From: CALLPQ01 sp038531745
Lineage (GTDB): Bacteria; Pseudomonadota; Alphaproteobacteria; Caulobacterales; Parvularculaceae
Reading direction: 5' to 3'
DNA: 64,000 nt
Assembly: GCA_038531745.1 (NCBI GenBank)
Contig: JBCBBJ010000004.1
Coordinates: forward strand, 179,754 to 243,753
The position numbers and the translations under genes are program-made. Positions 53,901 to 62,380 of the stretch are shown in pieces. Each line of letters starts with the position of its first letter. Within the stretch, counting starts at the first letter, position 1. The notes under the pieces were generated by a model that did not search any database, had not been told where the DNA came from, and worked only from the letters and a program-made list of their open reading frames with translations.

Positions 53901-54074
53901 GACGCTGGAAATGGCATCAAGCTCGGCGCTTTTGGCACTGCTATATTGGGAAATTTCGCGCCATACCGAGGTGGTCGTGATAATCGCCACAGCACAAAAG
54001 ATCGAAATCACCACAAGCGTTGTCAGCTTGGCGCGCATGCTGCGCTGATTTTTGAGAATAGAAGTACGGATCAC
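50901..54074 (-). CDS. hybrid histidine kinase with HAMP, pseudo-receiver, receiver and Hpt
   Basis: The protein has 1057 residues. A first membrane helix (about 16-36) is followed by a periplasmic sensor loop (about 40-165), a second helix (about 170-192), HAMP (193-245), a coiled coil, HisKA with H288 (SHEIRTPMNG) and HATPase (to about 505). A receiver-like domain (520-632) lacks the acidic pair and the phospho-Asp but keeps K616. A true receiver with D708 follows, then an acidic and Pro/Lys-rich linker (780-930) and an Hpt domain with H993 (AAHALKSMSLN). A pseudo-receiver between kinase and true receiver recalls ShkA of Caulobacter, where it controls autoinhibition. The substrate regulator is unknown. 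Confidence 0.92.
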   Translation of the reverse strand: MIRTSILKNQRSMRAKLTTLVVISIFCAVAIITTTSVWREISQYSSAKSAELDAISSVFASSMAMSVMSDDIAATAQSVIAIRQYPSINYVRVENADGGVLAQSGNARPTGNNGIDFSEGQVTEANPLTMLTKRTAFSAAPILVDNREVGRLIIQTDTRSLLDRIGALLYDATVSAFFAGFIGLIIALNMVQTIALPIRNLANIMNSVRETGDIEKRAVKSSDDETGVLVEAFNDMLDQIQERDARLKSHQENLRKIVSDRTHELELAKEHAERANSSKSDFLATMSHEIRTPMNGMLVMAELLSKGDLDARQKRYAEVIVKSGQSLIAIINDILDFSKIEAGRLELEKIGIHPSEIIDDVVGLFWERATTSDIDLTAYVAPNVPEIIEGDQVRLNQILSNLVNNALKFTKKGHVVVAAKRISSDTHECVLEFSVTDTGVGIPRDKQRLIFEAFSQSDQTTTRKFGGTGLGLAICSKLVQRMGGEIAVQSVENKGSKFFFTIPVDVVRKAEPIARAETDKRAIIAVEGSATPKMLARYLQEAGITPQIVSLHEPIASYMAYADYIFATPSFLDAFHRSIDTDADQWVPARICVSELGDSEPDRLLKEGVAEDLLIKPLSRRFIKTQVGRILQGDLLGAAAANNPDGDESNKTLSFYGKRVLAADDSAVNREVVKEALTKLEIDVVTACDGQEAFDMVAGEYFDLILMDCSMPNMDGYEATREIRKWEKENLRAQMPIIALTAHVAGDTNEWRQAGMNSFLSKPFTMDTLVNSLLEHLQPSKVRKPAPVAQSRPQADCDQNTDIKTTENAEDTRTGTAETISANPSMSPDDTASTNKDDSAEETLDRTPAEDDDDFGTDFEVDDLDLLTEDPPMVQPEQAPSKAGHDTASAPPKTSRQEAPKKQPAKQQPAEEKPAAKAKPPHEPQAPSPSTSIASRDLFDRTVLDQISEMQSGSGNLIDRMLDLFETHSTEAMLHLIKTLEADDHTELKKAAHALKSMSLNIGACELAGICSLIETKAHEGADQTVFDQLKAPLRQTFKMTHKEIPAIRILYKQSAA

Positions 54075-54261
54075 GCCGGCTCACCCACAATTTCGCAGTC
54101 GATCCCCCATCGATCCCTCGATCCGAATGTGTCGATTGGGGAAACTGATTGCGTTTGAAGATGCCGCAAAACCCTTTCGAAACCCTTGATGTGCCGATTT
54201 GGAAATACCTTTTTAATGATATCGCCGCATAAGGAAGGAGCGATAAATTTGGGTTAACCTT

Positions 54262-55461
54262 GTGCACGCCACCGACCAACCGCCGCGCCCTGAGGCGCAT
54301 ATCCTGCTCGTTGATGATGATCCCATCATGTGCGAGCTGGCGGAAAACCGTCTGACGGAGGCGGGCTATCAAGTGCGTGTTGCCCACCATGGGCAAGCGG
54401 CAATTCGCCTGATGGAAGATCAGGCCCCGGACCTTGTCATTTCGGATATTGATATGCCGGTGATGGATGGGTTTGAATTGACGCGCTTTATCCGCGCGTC
54501 CGCGGCTTTCCATGAGATACCGGTGATTGTGATTACCGCCAGCGACCGAGCCGATGTGGCCGGAGATGCGTTTGAAGCGGGTGCAACCTCATTCCTTGAT
54601 AAACCGATCAATTGGACTTTGTTTTCCCACGCCGTGCGGTTTGTTCTGCGCGCTAGCTGGGACCGCAAAGCCCTGCAAACGGCGAAGGATCAGGCCGAAG
54701 CGGGTGCCCGCTTTAAGGACAGTCTGATGTCGGTGATGAGCCATGAATTACGCACACCGCTGAACGCTATTATTGGGTTTGGCCAGCTATTGCGTGAAAA
54801 ATTTGATGCAGAAAAAGATCATCTGAACCGGGAATATGCCGATTATGTAATCGATGGCGGGCGGCGCCTATTAAACTCCGTATCCGACATGCTTCTCGCC
54901 TCCGATGCGCGGTCGGGTCCAATCGCGCTGAATGAGGTTGATGTGACCGTCGAAGATATTGTCGATCTTGCTGTCAGCTATGCGCAAAAAGAAATTGAGC
55001 TTTCCCATGCGGTGCTCAAGATCAATGTGCAGGAGCCGGCACTTGAATTGCGATGCGACCGATTGCTTGTGGCCCGCGCGGTGTCGAAGCTCATCGATAA
55101 TGCAATCAAGTTTTCCTCCTACGGGGTCAATATTATGGTCGCGGCGGTGCGCACCAAGGATGGGCGTCTTGCGCTCATCGTGCGCGATAATGGCCCTGGG
55201 ATTGCCACGGAAAAGCTTGCCACAATCTCTGCGCCGTTCACGCAATCGGATATGTCCCTGCGCCGGTCGAAAGAGGGGCTTGGCCTTGGCTTACCGCTGG
55301 TCAAAGCGATTACCCGGTCCCATGGCGGCAAGTTTCATCTGACCTCCCCCCAGGATTATGGGGCACAGGCGATCATGCTGTTCCCGGAAGATCGCATCGT
55401 CTCCGGCGGCTCCCCCATCAATCAGGTGGGTACGGATAGCATGTTGGAAGCCACAGGCTAA
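54262..55461 (+). CDS. response regulator-histidine kinase hybrid (REC-HisKA-HATPase)
   Basis: This soluble protein has 399 residues. An N-terminal receiver has the acidic cluster VDDD (17-20) and phospho-Asp D62 (ISDIDMP). HisKA follows with H161 (SHELRTPLNAIIGFGQLL) and then HATPase (about 270-375, with RDNGPGIA and GLGLGLPLVKAI). Receiver-first kinases often serve as relays that sense another phosphodonor. It is divergent from the large HAMP kinase with a 187-base gap, suggesting a functional pair. The start is GTG 54262; no strong ribosome site is close. Confidence 0.88.
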   Translation: MHATDQPPRPEAHILLVDDDPIMCELAENRLTEAGYQVRVAHHGQAAIRLMEDQAPDLVISDIDMPVMDGFELTRFIRASAAFHEIPVIVITASDRADVAGDAFEAGATSFLDKPINWTLFSHAVRFVLRASWDRKALQTAKDQAEAGARFKDSLMSVMSHELRTPLNAIIGFGQLLREKFDAEKDHLNREYADYVIDGGRRLLNSVSDMLLASDARSGPIALNEVDVTVEDIVDLAVSYAQKEIELSHAVLKINVQEPALELRCDRLLVARAVSKLIDNAIKFSSYGVNIMVAAVRTKDGRLALIVRDNGPGIATEKLATISAPFTQSDMSLRRSKEGLGLGLPLVKAITRSHGGKFHLTSPQDYGAQAIMLFPEDRIVSGGSPINQVGTDSMLEATG

Positions 55462-55464
55462 ATC

Positions 55465-55683
55465 CGCCGAACCAAAAAAATATGCCCGCCCGGGCCGTAT
55501 TCGGCGCGCGTGGTCACAGATTATCTTGCCACTGACGATTGTAGTGGACACGGGCAGGCGGCGACGAGGAACACCAAGCCCTATTGCCAGGCAAAGAAAG
55601 CGCGAACCTTTCTGGCCTCCCCATAGCGAGAGGGAAGGTGTCCACGCGACGCCGCACGGCAGGGGGTGCCGGATGCTGCGTCC
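55465..55683. other. structured intergenic region, possible non-coding RNA
   Basis: In the 381-base gap 55462-55842 several pairings are visible. CGCCGAA/TTCGGCG (55465-55471 with 55500-55506) encloses a GC-rich core. GTGGACAC (55544-55551) is complementary to GTGTCCAC (55638-55645). A long imperfect hairpin of GACGC...CGGCA and TGCCG...GCGTC spans 55648-55682. I recognise no known RNA family. The rest of the gap holds a probable promoter for the next gene. Confidence 0.3.
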
Positions 55684-55775
55684 TCTAATGGTTTGAGGGT
55701 TGGTCCTCAGGTTCCTGACTTGAGGCCCCCCGAGCCGGATCGGAAAGAATTTTTCAAAAAACGCCCGGCAACCCC

Positions 55776-55803
55776 TTGTATTGCTTCATAACAGAGTTAC
55801 ACT
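55776..55803 (+). promoter_or_regulatory. candidate sigma-70-type promoter
   Basis: TTGTAT (55776-55781), a 16-base spacer and TACACT (55798-55803) lie upstream of the small secreted protein gene. A short ACTAC-CCAGT-GTAGT dyad overlaps the -10 element and could be a regulator site. Confidence 0.4.
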
Positions 55804-55842
55804 ACCCAGTGTAGTTTACTTTTACATACACAGGAGCCAACC

Positions 55843-56175
55843 ATGTCCACACCCGATCATTTCACCGCAAGACCGGTCAAAAATGTTGCCCTTTCAGCGG
55901 TAACAGCCGCATTTGTGTGCTGCGCTGGTGGCACCCTTGCCGTGCCCGCCGCGCAGGCGGCGAGTACCGATGCTATGGTTGATATGTGCATTGAGGAGAT
56001 GGACGCGCGCGCCATTGCCAAAAAGGACGTCTACCGCACCAAATTGAAGAAAATTCGCGGTGGTGGCCTGAAGCGTCTGACACTTCAGGTCATGCCCCTC
56101 ACCAAAGAAGGGACCAAGATGGTCGTGGAATGCAAGGTACGCGGCAGCGCGGTTGTCGACTTGATCGTTAAGTAG
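55843..56175 (+). CDS. small secreted protein of unknown function
   Basis: The protein has 110 residues with a signal peptide ending near VPAAQAA (about residue 40). The mature part of some 70 residues has two Cys (DMCIEEMDAR and VECKVRG) that may form a disulfide, and a central basic stretch (TKLKKIRGGGLKRLTLQVMP). I do not recognise the family. CAGGAG precedes ATG 55843. Its last eight bases overlap the end of zapA on the other strand. Confidence 0.75.
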   Translation: MSTPDHFTARPVKNVALSAVTAAFVCCAGGTLAVPAAQAASTDAMVDMCIEEMDARAIAKKDVYRTKLKKIRGGGLKRLTLQVMPLTKEGTKMVVECKVRGSAVVDLIVK

Positions 56176-56527
56176 CAGGCCTCACCGTCGGCCCGATTGT
56201 GTCCGATAGGGCGCGCACCCGCGTGGCGGTCGCTTCGAGCTTTTCGATGGCAGCGGTCTCGCGGGCGATTTGCGTTTCGAGGGAGGCCCCGGCTGGCGCG
56301 TTGGATTGCGCCGCCTTATCACCGTCCTTCAGATCAAAAAGCTCGTCGCAAACCATCAGTAGGGTGAGCAATAAGAGCCGGGTATCGCCAATTTGCCCCA
56401 CTTCGCCGGCGATCATTTGCAGACGTTCATCAGCCCAATAGGCAAGATGCTGGAGCCGTTCTTCCTGGCCCGCGTCGCAGGTAACCTTAAAAATACGGCC
56501 ATTGATCGTGATGTCGACGGTTGCCAT
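56168..56527 (-). CDS. zapA: cell division protein ZapA
   Basis: This Z-ring-associated protein has 119 residues. The N-terminal domain reads VDITINGRIFKVTCDAGQEERLQHLAYWADERL, followed by the coiled coil (LLLLTLLMVCDELFDLKDG, then a Glu/Ala-rich part). It bundles FtsZ filaments in the cytoplasm. The gene upstream in the same direction encodes a short coiled coil, as in the ZauP-ZapA pair of Caulobacter. Confidence 0.92.
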   Translation of the reverse strand: MATVDITINGRIFKVTCDAGQEERLQHLAYWADERLQMIAGEVGQIGDTRLLLLTLLMVCDELFDLKDGDKAAQSNAPAGASLETQIARETAAIEKLEATATRVRALSDTIGPTVRPAT

Positions 56528-56570
56528 GGAAAACCTCTTACCGATGCGGGCCGGTTCAACGCATTAGGGC

Positions 56571-56780
56571 TCAATCGTTGTGGGCCATTGCTTGCTGCCG
56601 CAAGACGTGCAGCGCGGCGATGGCTTCGTCAAGTTCGCTAACCGCGGCGCGCGCTGTTATGAGCGTGTGTCGCGCCTCGGCGTCGATCTTTCGGCGGTCT
56701 TGGGGTGATTGCTCGATTTTTGCTGCCAGGGCGTCGACCTCATCGGCGAGTTTTTTCGCGGCGCGTTCCAAAGCTGACAT
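56571..56780 (-). CDS. short coiled-coil protein, ZauP-like partner of ZapA
   Basis: The protein has 69 residues, nearly all helical, with heptads (ERAAKKLADEVDALAAKIEQ, later SELDEAIAALHVLRQQA). The start at 56780 (MSALERA) excludes a longer, proline-rich read-through. It lies 43 bases upstream of zapA in one transcript. Position and shape match the DUF4164-type proteins, and in Caulobacter the gene before zapA encodes ZauP, which works with ZapA at the Z-ring. The match is by context and composition rather than by a specific motif. Confidence 0.72.
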   Translation of the reverse strand: MSALERAAKKLADEVDALAAKIEQSPQDRRKIDAEARHTLITARAAVSELDEAIAALHVLRQQAMAHND

Positions 56781-57008
56781 TTGTTTTTCCTGTGCACACG
56801 GCGCTGGTAGCGAGCCGGTGTCTTGCGTCAATCTCGCGTAATTTCTTACGATCACTGTACCAAGCCGCTGCCTCACCGCAAGGTCTCCGCCTGCACCCGT
56901 CAGTCGCGCCTTACCCGCGCACTTGACCGGCCATGGTGTGCGGGGCAAGAGACCATCATTCTTAACACCTGCTGATCAGCCGCCTGTGATGGCCGCGAAA
57001 GTAAATGC

Positions 57009-59021
57009 ATGACCCAAGCCAGCTCCGCCGCCACAATCGCCGCCGAAACCGCCTTCCAAAGTCAGGAACGTCAGATGGCAAATGCCATCAGGGCATTGGC
57101 CATGGACGCGGTCGAAAAGGCCAAATCTGGCCATCCGGGCATGCCTATGGGCATGGCGGATGTGGCGACGGTCCTGTTCACAAAATTTATGAAGATCGAT
57201 GCCGCGCATCCCGATTGGCCCGACCGCGACCGGTTTGTGCTGTCCGCCGGGCATGGGTCCATGCTGCTTTATGCCTTGCATTATCTTTTGGGCTATCCCG
57301 GTCTGACATTGGCGGCGATTAAAGACTTTCGCCAATTGGGCGCGCCCACCGCGGGCCATCCGGAATATGGCCATGCGCCCGGTATTGAGACAACAACCGG
57401 GCCCCTGGGCCAGGGATTGGCAAATGCCGTGGGCATGGCCATGGCGGAGGCACATCTGGCGGCCCGCTATGGCGATGATCTTGTGGATCACCGCACCTAT
57501 GTGATTGCCGGTGACGGCTGTCTGATGGAAGGGATTTCCCAAGAGGCGATTGCGCTGGCCGGGCATCTAAAGCTTAGTAAGCTGATTGTTCTTTGGGATG
57601 ACAATAATATTTCAATCGACGGACCGGTCAGCCTGTCTGACAGCACCGATCAACTGGCGCGGTTTGCAGCCTCCGGCTGGGCCACTTGCCGCATCGACGG
57701 TCACGACCCCGTCGCAATCGAAGAGGCGCTTGCGAACGCGCAGCATGCTGACCAACCCGTGTTGATAGCATGCCGCACAACCATTGGCTTCGGGGCCCCA
57801 ACAAAGGCCGGGACCTCCTCCAGCCATGGCTCGCCCCTGGGCTCGGACGAAATTGCCGGCGCGCGCGCCGCGCTTGGCTGGTCGCATCCACCGTTTGAGG
57901 TGCCAGATGCGCTTATGGCCCAATGGCGAGCCGCCGGTGACCGGGGCAGCGAGAGCCATAAGGCATGGCAGGCGCGCCATGCGGGCTCAAACCACAAACA
58001 GGCCTTTGACGCTGCGCATACAGATAATGTGGGGGCGCTGCTCGATGACGCGATGATCGCCTTCAAAAGCAAAATCGCCGAGGATCACCCCAAGGTTGCC
58101 ACACGCAAAGCTTCTGAAATGGTCTTGGAGGTTGTTAACGAGACCCTAAGCATGACCCTTGGCGGCTCGGCCGATTTGACCGGGTCCAACAACACAAAAA
58201 CCAAGGCCCTCACTCCCTTTAGTGCCGATGATTATACCGGGCGCTATATCTATTATGGTATTCGGGAGCATGGCATGGCTGCGGCCATGAATGGCATGGC
58301 GCTCCATGGCGGGATTATCCCCTATGGCGGTACCTTTATGGTGTTTACTGATTATTGCCGTCCGGCTATCCGTCTTTCCGCCTTGATGGGTATACGTACC
58401 ATATATGTGATGACCCATGATTCCATTGGCCTTGGTGAGGATGGGCCAACCCACCAACCGGTTGAACATTTGGCGGCGTTACGGGCAATTCCTAATTGCC
58501 ATGTGTTCCGGCCCGCCGATGTGATTGAAACGGCAGAATGCTGGCAATTGGCACTCACAACGCCGAAGACGCCCTCAATCCTGGCGCTCACCCGGCAAGG
58601 TCTGAAGCCCGCCCGTCTAGAGGCGACACCCGATAATCTGAGTGCGCGCGGTGCCTATGTGATTGCTGACGCCCCGGACCACCAGCTGACACTTTTTGCC
58701 AGCGGGTCGGAGGTTGAATTGGCCTTGAAAGCACAAGCAAGCCTTGCTTGTGATGCGGTGCGCGCGCGCATTGTGTCGGTGCCTTGTCTCGATCTGTTTG
58801 CCAGTCAGCCCGACGCCTACCGCGCCAGCATTCTTGACGACAAACCGCGGATTGCGGTGGAGGCGGGTATCCGGCAGGGGTGGGAGGCTATCCTACGCCC
58901 CGAAGATGGCTTTGTGGGCATGACCGGATTTGGGGCATCGGGCCCGGCAATCGATCTGTTTAAACATTTTGGCATTACCGCTGACGCTGTGGTGGCGGTA
59001 GCAAAAGCGCGGCTTGCGTAA
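57009..59021 (+). CDS. tkt: transketolase
   Basis: This thiamine-diphosphate enzyme has 670 residues and transfers two-carbon ketol units in the pentose phosphate pathway. AKSGHPGMPMGMADV, SAGHGSMLLYALHYLLGY and GDGCLMEGISQEA...DDNNISIDG form the cofactor domain. The pyrimidine domain has YGIREHGMAAAMNG, with the Glu that activates the cofactor. It is first in an operon with gap (10 bases on), pgk and aldolase. Confidence 0.96.
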   Translation: MTQASSAATIAAETAFQSQERQMANAIRALAMDAVEKAKSGHPGMPMGMADVATVLFTKFMKIDAAHPDWPDRDRFVLSAGHGSMLLYALHYLLGYPGLTLAAIKDFRQLGAPTAGHPEYGHAPGIETTTGPLGQGLANAVGMAMAEAHLAARYGDDLVDHRTYVIAGDGCLMEGISQEAIALAGHLKLSKLIVLWDDNNISIDGPVSLSDSTDQLARFAASGWATCRIDGHDPVAIEEALANAQHADQPVLIACRTTIGFGAPTKAGTSSSHGSPLGSDEIAGARAALGWSHPPFEVPDALMAQWRAAGDRGSESHKAWQARHAGSNHKQAFDAAHTDNVGALLDDAMIAFKSKIAEDHPKVATRKASEMVLEVVNETLSMTLGGSADLTGSNNTKTKALTPFSADDYTGRYIYYGIREHGMAAAMNGMALHGGIIPYGGTFMVFTDYCRPAIRLSALMGIRTIYVMTHDSIGLGEDGPTHQPVEHLAALRAIPNCHVFRPADVIETAECWQLALTTPKTPSILALTRQGLKPARLEATPDNLSARGAYVIADAPDHQLTLFASGSEVELALKAQASLACDAVRARIVSVPCLDLFASQPDAYRASILDDKPRIAVEAGIRQGWEAILRPEDGFVGMTGFGASGPAIDLFKHFGITADAVVAVAKARLA

Positions 59022-59031
59022 GGAGACAATC

Positions 59032-60042
59032 ATGACACTGAAGATTGGTATTAATGGCTTTGGCCGGATCGGGCGTTTGGCCCTGCGTTCAATGATTGAA
59101 CATCAGCGCGACGGTATTGAGGTCGTGGCGATCAACGATTTGGGGCCGGTGGAAACCAACGCCCATTTGATGCGGTATGATTCCATACACGGCCGGTTTG
59201 GCTATGACGTCAAGGTCACGGGAAGCGAAATTGACGTGGGCAAAGGGCCGATCAAGGTTCTGGCCGAGCGAGACCCCAGCAAACTGCCCTGGGGCGATAT
59301 GGATATTGATATCGTTTTTGAGTGTACGGGTATTTTTGCCGATAAGGAAAAAGCGTCGGCCCACCTAGCCGGCGGCGCGAAGCGGGTACTGGTATCTGCA
59401 CCGGCAAAGAATGCGGATAAAACGATCGTCTACGGGGTTAATCACGATACGTTGAGTGCTGATGATGTTATTGTGTCCAATGCATCGTGCACAACCAACT
59501 GCCTCGCGCCCATTGCCAAGGTATTGCATGACACGGTGGGTATCGAACGGGGCTATATGACAACAATCCATGCTTATACGGGCGATCAGCCGACGCTTGA
59601 TACCATGCACAAGGATTTGTACCGCGCGCGGGCCGCAGCCTCGTCCATGATCCCCACCTCTACCGGGGCGGCCAAGGCGGTGGGTCTGGTGCTGCCGGCG
59701 CTTAATGGGAAACTTGACGGCTCATCGATCCGTGTACCGACGCCAAATGTGTCGGTTGTTGACCTTGTCTTCACACCAACCCGCGAAACCACCGTTGGGG
59801 AGGTGAATGGCGCCATGGTTGAGGCAGCATCCGCAGGACCCTTGAAAGGCGTTCTGGGCGTAACCGATGCACCGTTGGTGTCGCTTGATTTTAACCACGA
59901 TCCCCATTCCTCCACCTTCGCTCTGCCGCAAACGCAAATCCTTGAGGGTAAGCTCGTTCGGGTCCTGTCCTGGTATGATAATGAGTGGGGTTTTTCCACG
60001 CGGATGACCGATACGGCCTTTGAAATGGCAAAATATCTGTAA
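59032..60042 (+). CDS. gap: glyceraldehyde-3-phosphate dehydrogenase, type I
   Basis: This glycolytic/gluconeogenic enzyme has 336 residues. The Rossmann start is IGINGFGRIGRLALR, D36 sits in AINDLGPVET at the NAD-selecting position, catalytic Cys153 lies in SNASCTTNCLAP, and His180 is in TTIHAYTGDQ. AAGGAG lies before ATG 59032. It sits 10 bases after tkt and 8 bases before pgk. Confidence 0.97.
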   Translation: MTLKIGINGFGRIGRLALRSMIEHQRDGIEVVAINDLGPVETNAHLMRYDSIHGRFGYDVKVTGSEIDVGKGPIKVLAERDPSKLPWGDMDIDIVFECTGIFADKEKASAHLAGGAKRVLVSAPAKNADKTIVYGVNHDTLSADDVIVSNASCTTNCLAPIAKVLHDTVGIERGYMTTIHAYTGDQPTLDTMHKDLYRARAAASSMIPTSTGAAKAVGLVLPALNGKLDGSSIRVPTPNVSVVDLVFTPTRETTVGEVNGAMVEAASAGPLKGVLGVTDAPLVSLDFNHDPHSSTFALPQTQILEGKLVRVLSWYDNEWGFSTRMTDTAFEMAKYL

Positions 60043-60050
60043 GCTGATCG

Positions 60051-61262
60051 ATGAGGGCTTCGGTGGCCACTTATAAAACGTTGGATGATCTGGGAGACTG
60101 CGCGGGCAAGCGTGTTCTTGTGCGTGTGGACTTTAATGTGCCCATGGATGAGGCGGGGCGCGTGACCGATTTGACCCGGATTGAACGGGCCGCATCCACC
60201 ATCCACGACCTGCGAGACAAAGGTGCAAAGGTTATTTTGCTCTCTCACTTTGGCCGCCCAAAGGGCGAGCCGCAGCCTGCAATGTCATTGCAACCGGTGG
60301 CGGTGGCGGCGGCGCGGGTCCTCGAAACCCGGGTTGATTTTGCCCCTGACTGCGTTGGCGATATTGCCGAGGAGGCCATTGCCCGGATGGGCAATGGCGA
60401 CATTATCTTGATGGAAAATACGCGGTTTCACGCCGGTGAGGAGGCCAATGACGCGGGCTTTGCTGCCGCGCTTGGTGCCACTGGTGATTACTATGTGAAT
60501 GATGCGTTTTCAGCGGCCCACCGGGCCCACGCGTCAACGCAAGGCGTCACCGCCCATCTGCCCGCGTTTGCGGGCCGCGCCATGGAGCGTGAGCTGACCC
60601 ATTTGACGGCGGCGCTTAGCCATCCCAAACGCCCGATGATGGCGGTTGTTGGCGGGGCAAAAGTGTCGTCAAAAATTGAATTGCTCCTGAACCTGATCAC
60701 CAAGGCTGACATGCTGGTAGTGGGCGGCGGCATGGCAAACACATTCATCTATGCGCAAGGCCACCGGGTGGGAAAATCCTTGTGCGAACCAACGCTTGCC
60801 GATACGGCTCGCGAGATCCTGGCGCAGGCGAGCGCGGCCAAGTGCGAGATTATTTTACCGGTAGATGCTGTTGTCGCTGCTGAGTTCAAAGCTGGGGCGC
60901 CAAGCCGCACCATTGCCATTGATGCCGTTGGCGCCGATGACATGATCCTCGATCTGGGTCCGGACAGTGTTGATCTTATTGCGGGCAAAATGGCCGGGGC
61001 GCAGACGCTGGTCTGGAATGGCCCGCTGGGCGCATTTGAAATGCCGCCTTTTGATACGGCCACGGTTGAGGCGGCGCGCTATGCCGCGCGGCTGGTGGGC
61101 ACGGGCACGCTCACGGCAGTTGCGGGCGGCGGCGATACGGTTGCCGCGCTTAACCATGCGAACGTGGCTGGCGATTTTACCTATATGTCCACGGCGGGCG
61201 GCGCCTTTCTGGAATGGCTGGAGGGCAAAACACTGCCCGGGGTGAAAGCTTTGGAGGGCTGA
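60051..61262 (+). CDS. pgk: phosphoglycerate kinase
   Basis: This two-domain kinase has 403 residues. The substrate side has RVLVRVDFNVPMDEAGRVTD, SHFGRPKG and MENTRFHAGEEAND; the nucleotide side has VVGGAKVSSKI and the AVAGGGDTVAAL loop near the end. The ATG at 60051 or the in-frame GTG at 60063 could serve as start. It is part of the tkt-gap-pgk-aldolase operon. Confidence 0.96.
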   Translation: MRASVATYKTLDDLGDCAGKRVLVRVDFNVPMDEAGRVTDLTRIERAASTIHDLRDKGAKVILLSHFGRPKGEPQPAMSLQPVAVAAARVLETRVDFAPDCVGDIAEEAIARMGNGDIILMENTRFHAGEEANDAGFAAALGATGDYYVNDAFSAAHRAHASTQGVTAHLPAFAGRAMERELTHLTAALSHPKRPMMAVVGGAKVSSKIELLLNLITKADMLVVGGGMANTFIYAQGHRVGKSLCEPTLADTAREILAQASAAKCEIILPVDAVVAAEFKAGAPSRTIAIDAVGADDMILDLGPDSVDLIAGKMAGAQTLVWNGPLGAFEMPPFDTATVEAARYAARLVGTGTLTAVAGGGDTVAALNHANVAGDFTYMSTAGGAFLEWLEGKTLPGVKALEG

Positions 61263-61330
61263 CAATGGCGGATGCCGTAATGGTTCTGGGCGACGATTGA
61301 CGATGAAGGAAAGTGCCTCGGGAGGGCAAT

Positions 61331-62380
61331 ATGAATATTGATGTACTGAATGATATCGCTGTGCGAATGGTGACACCGGGTAAAGGTATTCTGGCGGCGG
61401 ATGAATCCACCGGCACGATCAAAAAGCGGTTTGATACAATCGATGTGCCGTCTACGGATGAAACCCGGCGCGATTACCGGGAAATGCTCTTTCGCAGTGA
61501 CACCGCCATGCGCGATCATATATCGGGTGTGATCCTATTCGACGAAACCCTGCGCCAGAAAGCAGCCGACGGGACACCGCTGGTTACTCTCATTGAGGCC
61601 GCCGGTGCCATTCCCGGGATTAAGGTTGATGCGGGCGCCAAGCCCCTCACCGGGTTCCCTGGCGAGACGGTGACCGAGGGTTTGGATGGTTTGCGTGATC
61701 GGCTTGCGGACTATCACAAACTTGGCGCGCGGTTTGCCAAATGGCGGGCCGTGATTGATATCGGCAAGGAAGACGGTGCGTGCGGGACCTATCAGGTACC
61801 AACCCGCTATTGCATTTCAGCCAATGCGCGGGCGCTCGCCCGCTATGCCGCCCTGTGCCAGGATGCGGGTATCGTGCCGATTGTTGAACCGGAAGTGCTG
61901 ATGGATGGCGATCACGATATCGACCGCTGTTTTGAGGTCACCCACGCGACGCTCACGGCGCTCTATGCCGCGCTTTATGAGGCCCGGGTTGTGTTGGAGG
62001 GGACAATCCTGAAACCCAACATGGTCATCGCGGGCAAAAAAGCCACGAGGCAGGCGTCTACCGAAGAAATTGCCGAAAAAACGGTTCGATGCTTCCGCGC
62101 GACCGTGCCCGCCGCGGTCCCGGGGATTGTCTTTTTGTCCGGCGGCCAGTCGGAGCATGACGCCACCGAAAACCTCAACACCATCAATGCCAGCTATCAG
62201 GGGCAGCTGCCGTGGAAAATTTCGTTTTCCTATGGCCGTGCCTTGCAGGCCGGGGCGTTGCAGGCCTGGCGCGGGAAACCGGAGAACCGGGCCGCCGGGG
62301 CGGCTGCCTTTGCTCACCGGGCACGGATGAACGGTCTTGCACAAAAAGGGCAATGGAGCGCATCCTTAGAAAATGCCTAA
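61331..62380 (+). CDS. fructose-bisphosphate aldolase, class I
   Basis: This Schiff-base aldolase has 349 residues. LAADESTGTIKKRF (D24) opens the barrel, VEPEVLMDGDHD (about 185-196) follows, and Lys228 in GTILKPNMVIAGKK is the imine-forming residue. GGGAGGG precedes ATG 61331; an ATG six codons upstream lies before this site. It follows pgk by 68 bases and overlaps coq4 by eight. It is the class I, metal-independent type. Confidence 0.95.
   Translation: MNIDVLNDIAVRMVTPGKGILAADESTGTIKKRFDTIDVPSTDETRRDYREMLFRSDTAMRDHISGVILFDETLRQKAADGTPLVTLIEAAGAIPGIKVDAGAKPLTGFPGETVTEGLDGLRDRLADYHKLGARFAKWRAVIDIGKEDGACGTYQVPTRYCISANARALARYAALCQDAGIVPIVEPEVLMDGDHDIDRCFEVTHATLTALYAALYEARVVLEGTILKPNMVIAGKKATRQASTEEIAEKTVRCFRATVPAAVPGIVFLSGGQSEHDATENLNTINASYQGQLPWKISFSYGRALQAGALQAWRGKPENRAAGAAAFAHRARMNGLAQKGQWSASLENA

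Noticed and set aside
56781..57008. 6S RNA next to zapA
   Set aside because: The position prompted a check, but neither strand shows a convincing long closing stem with central bubble.
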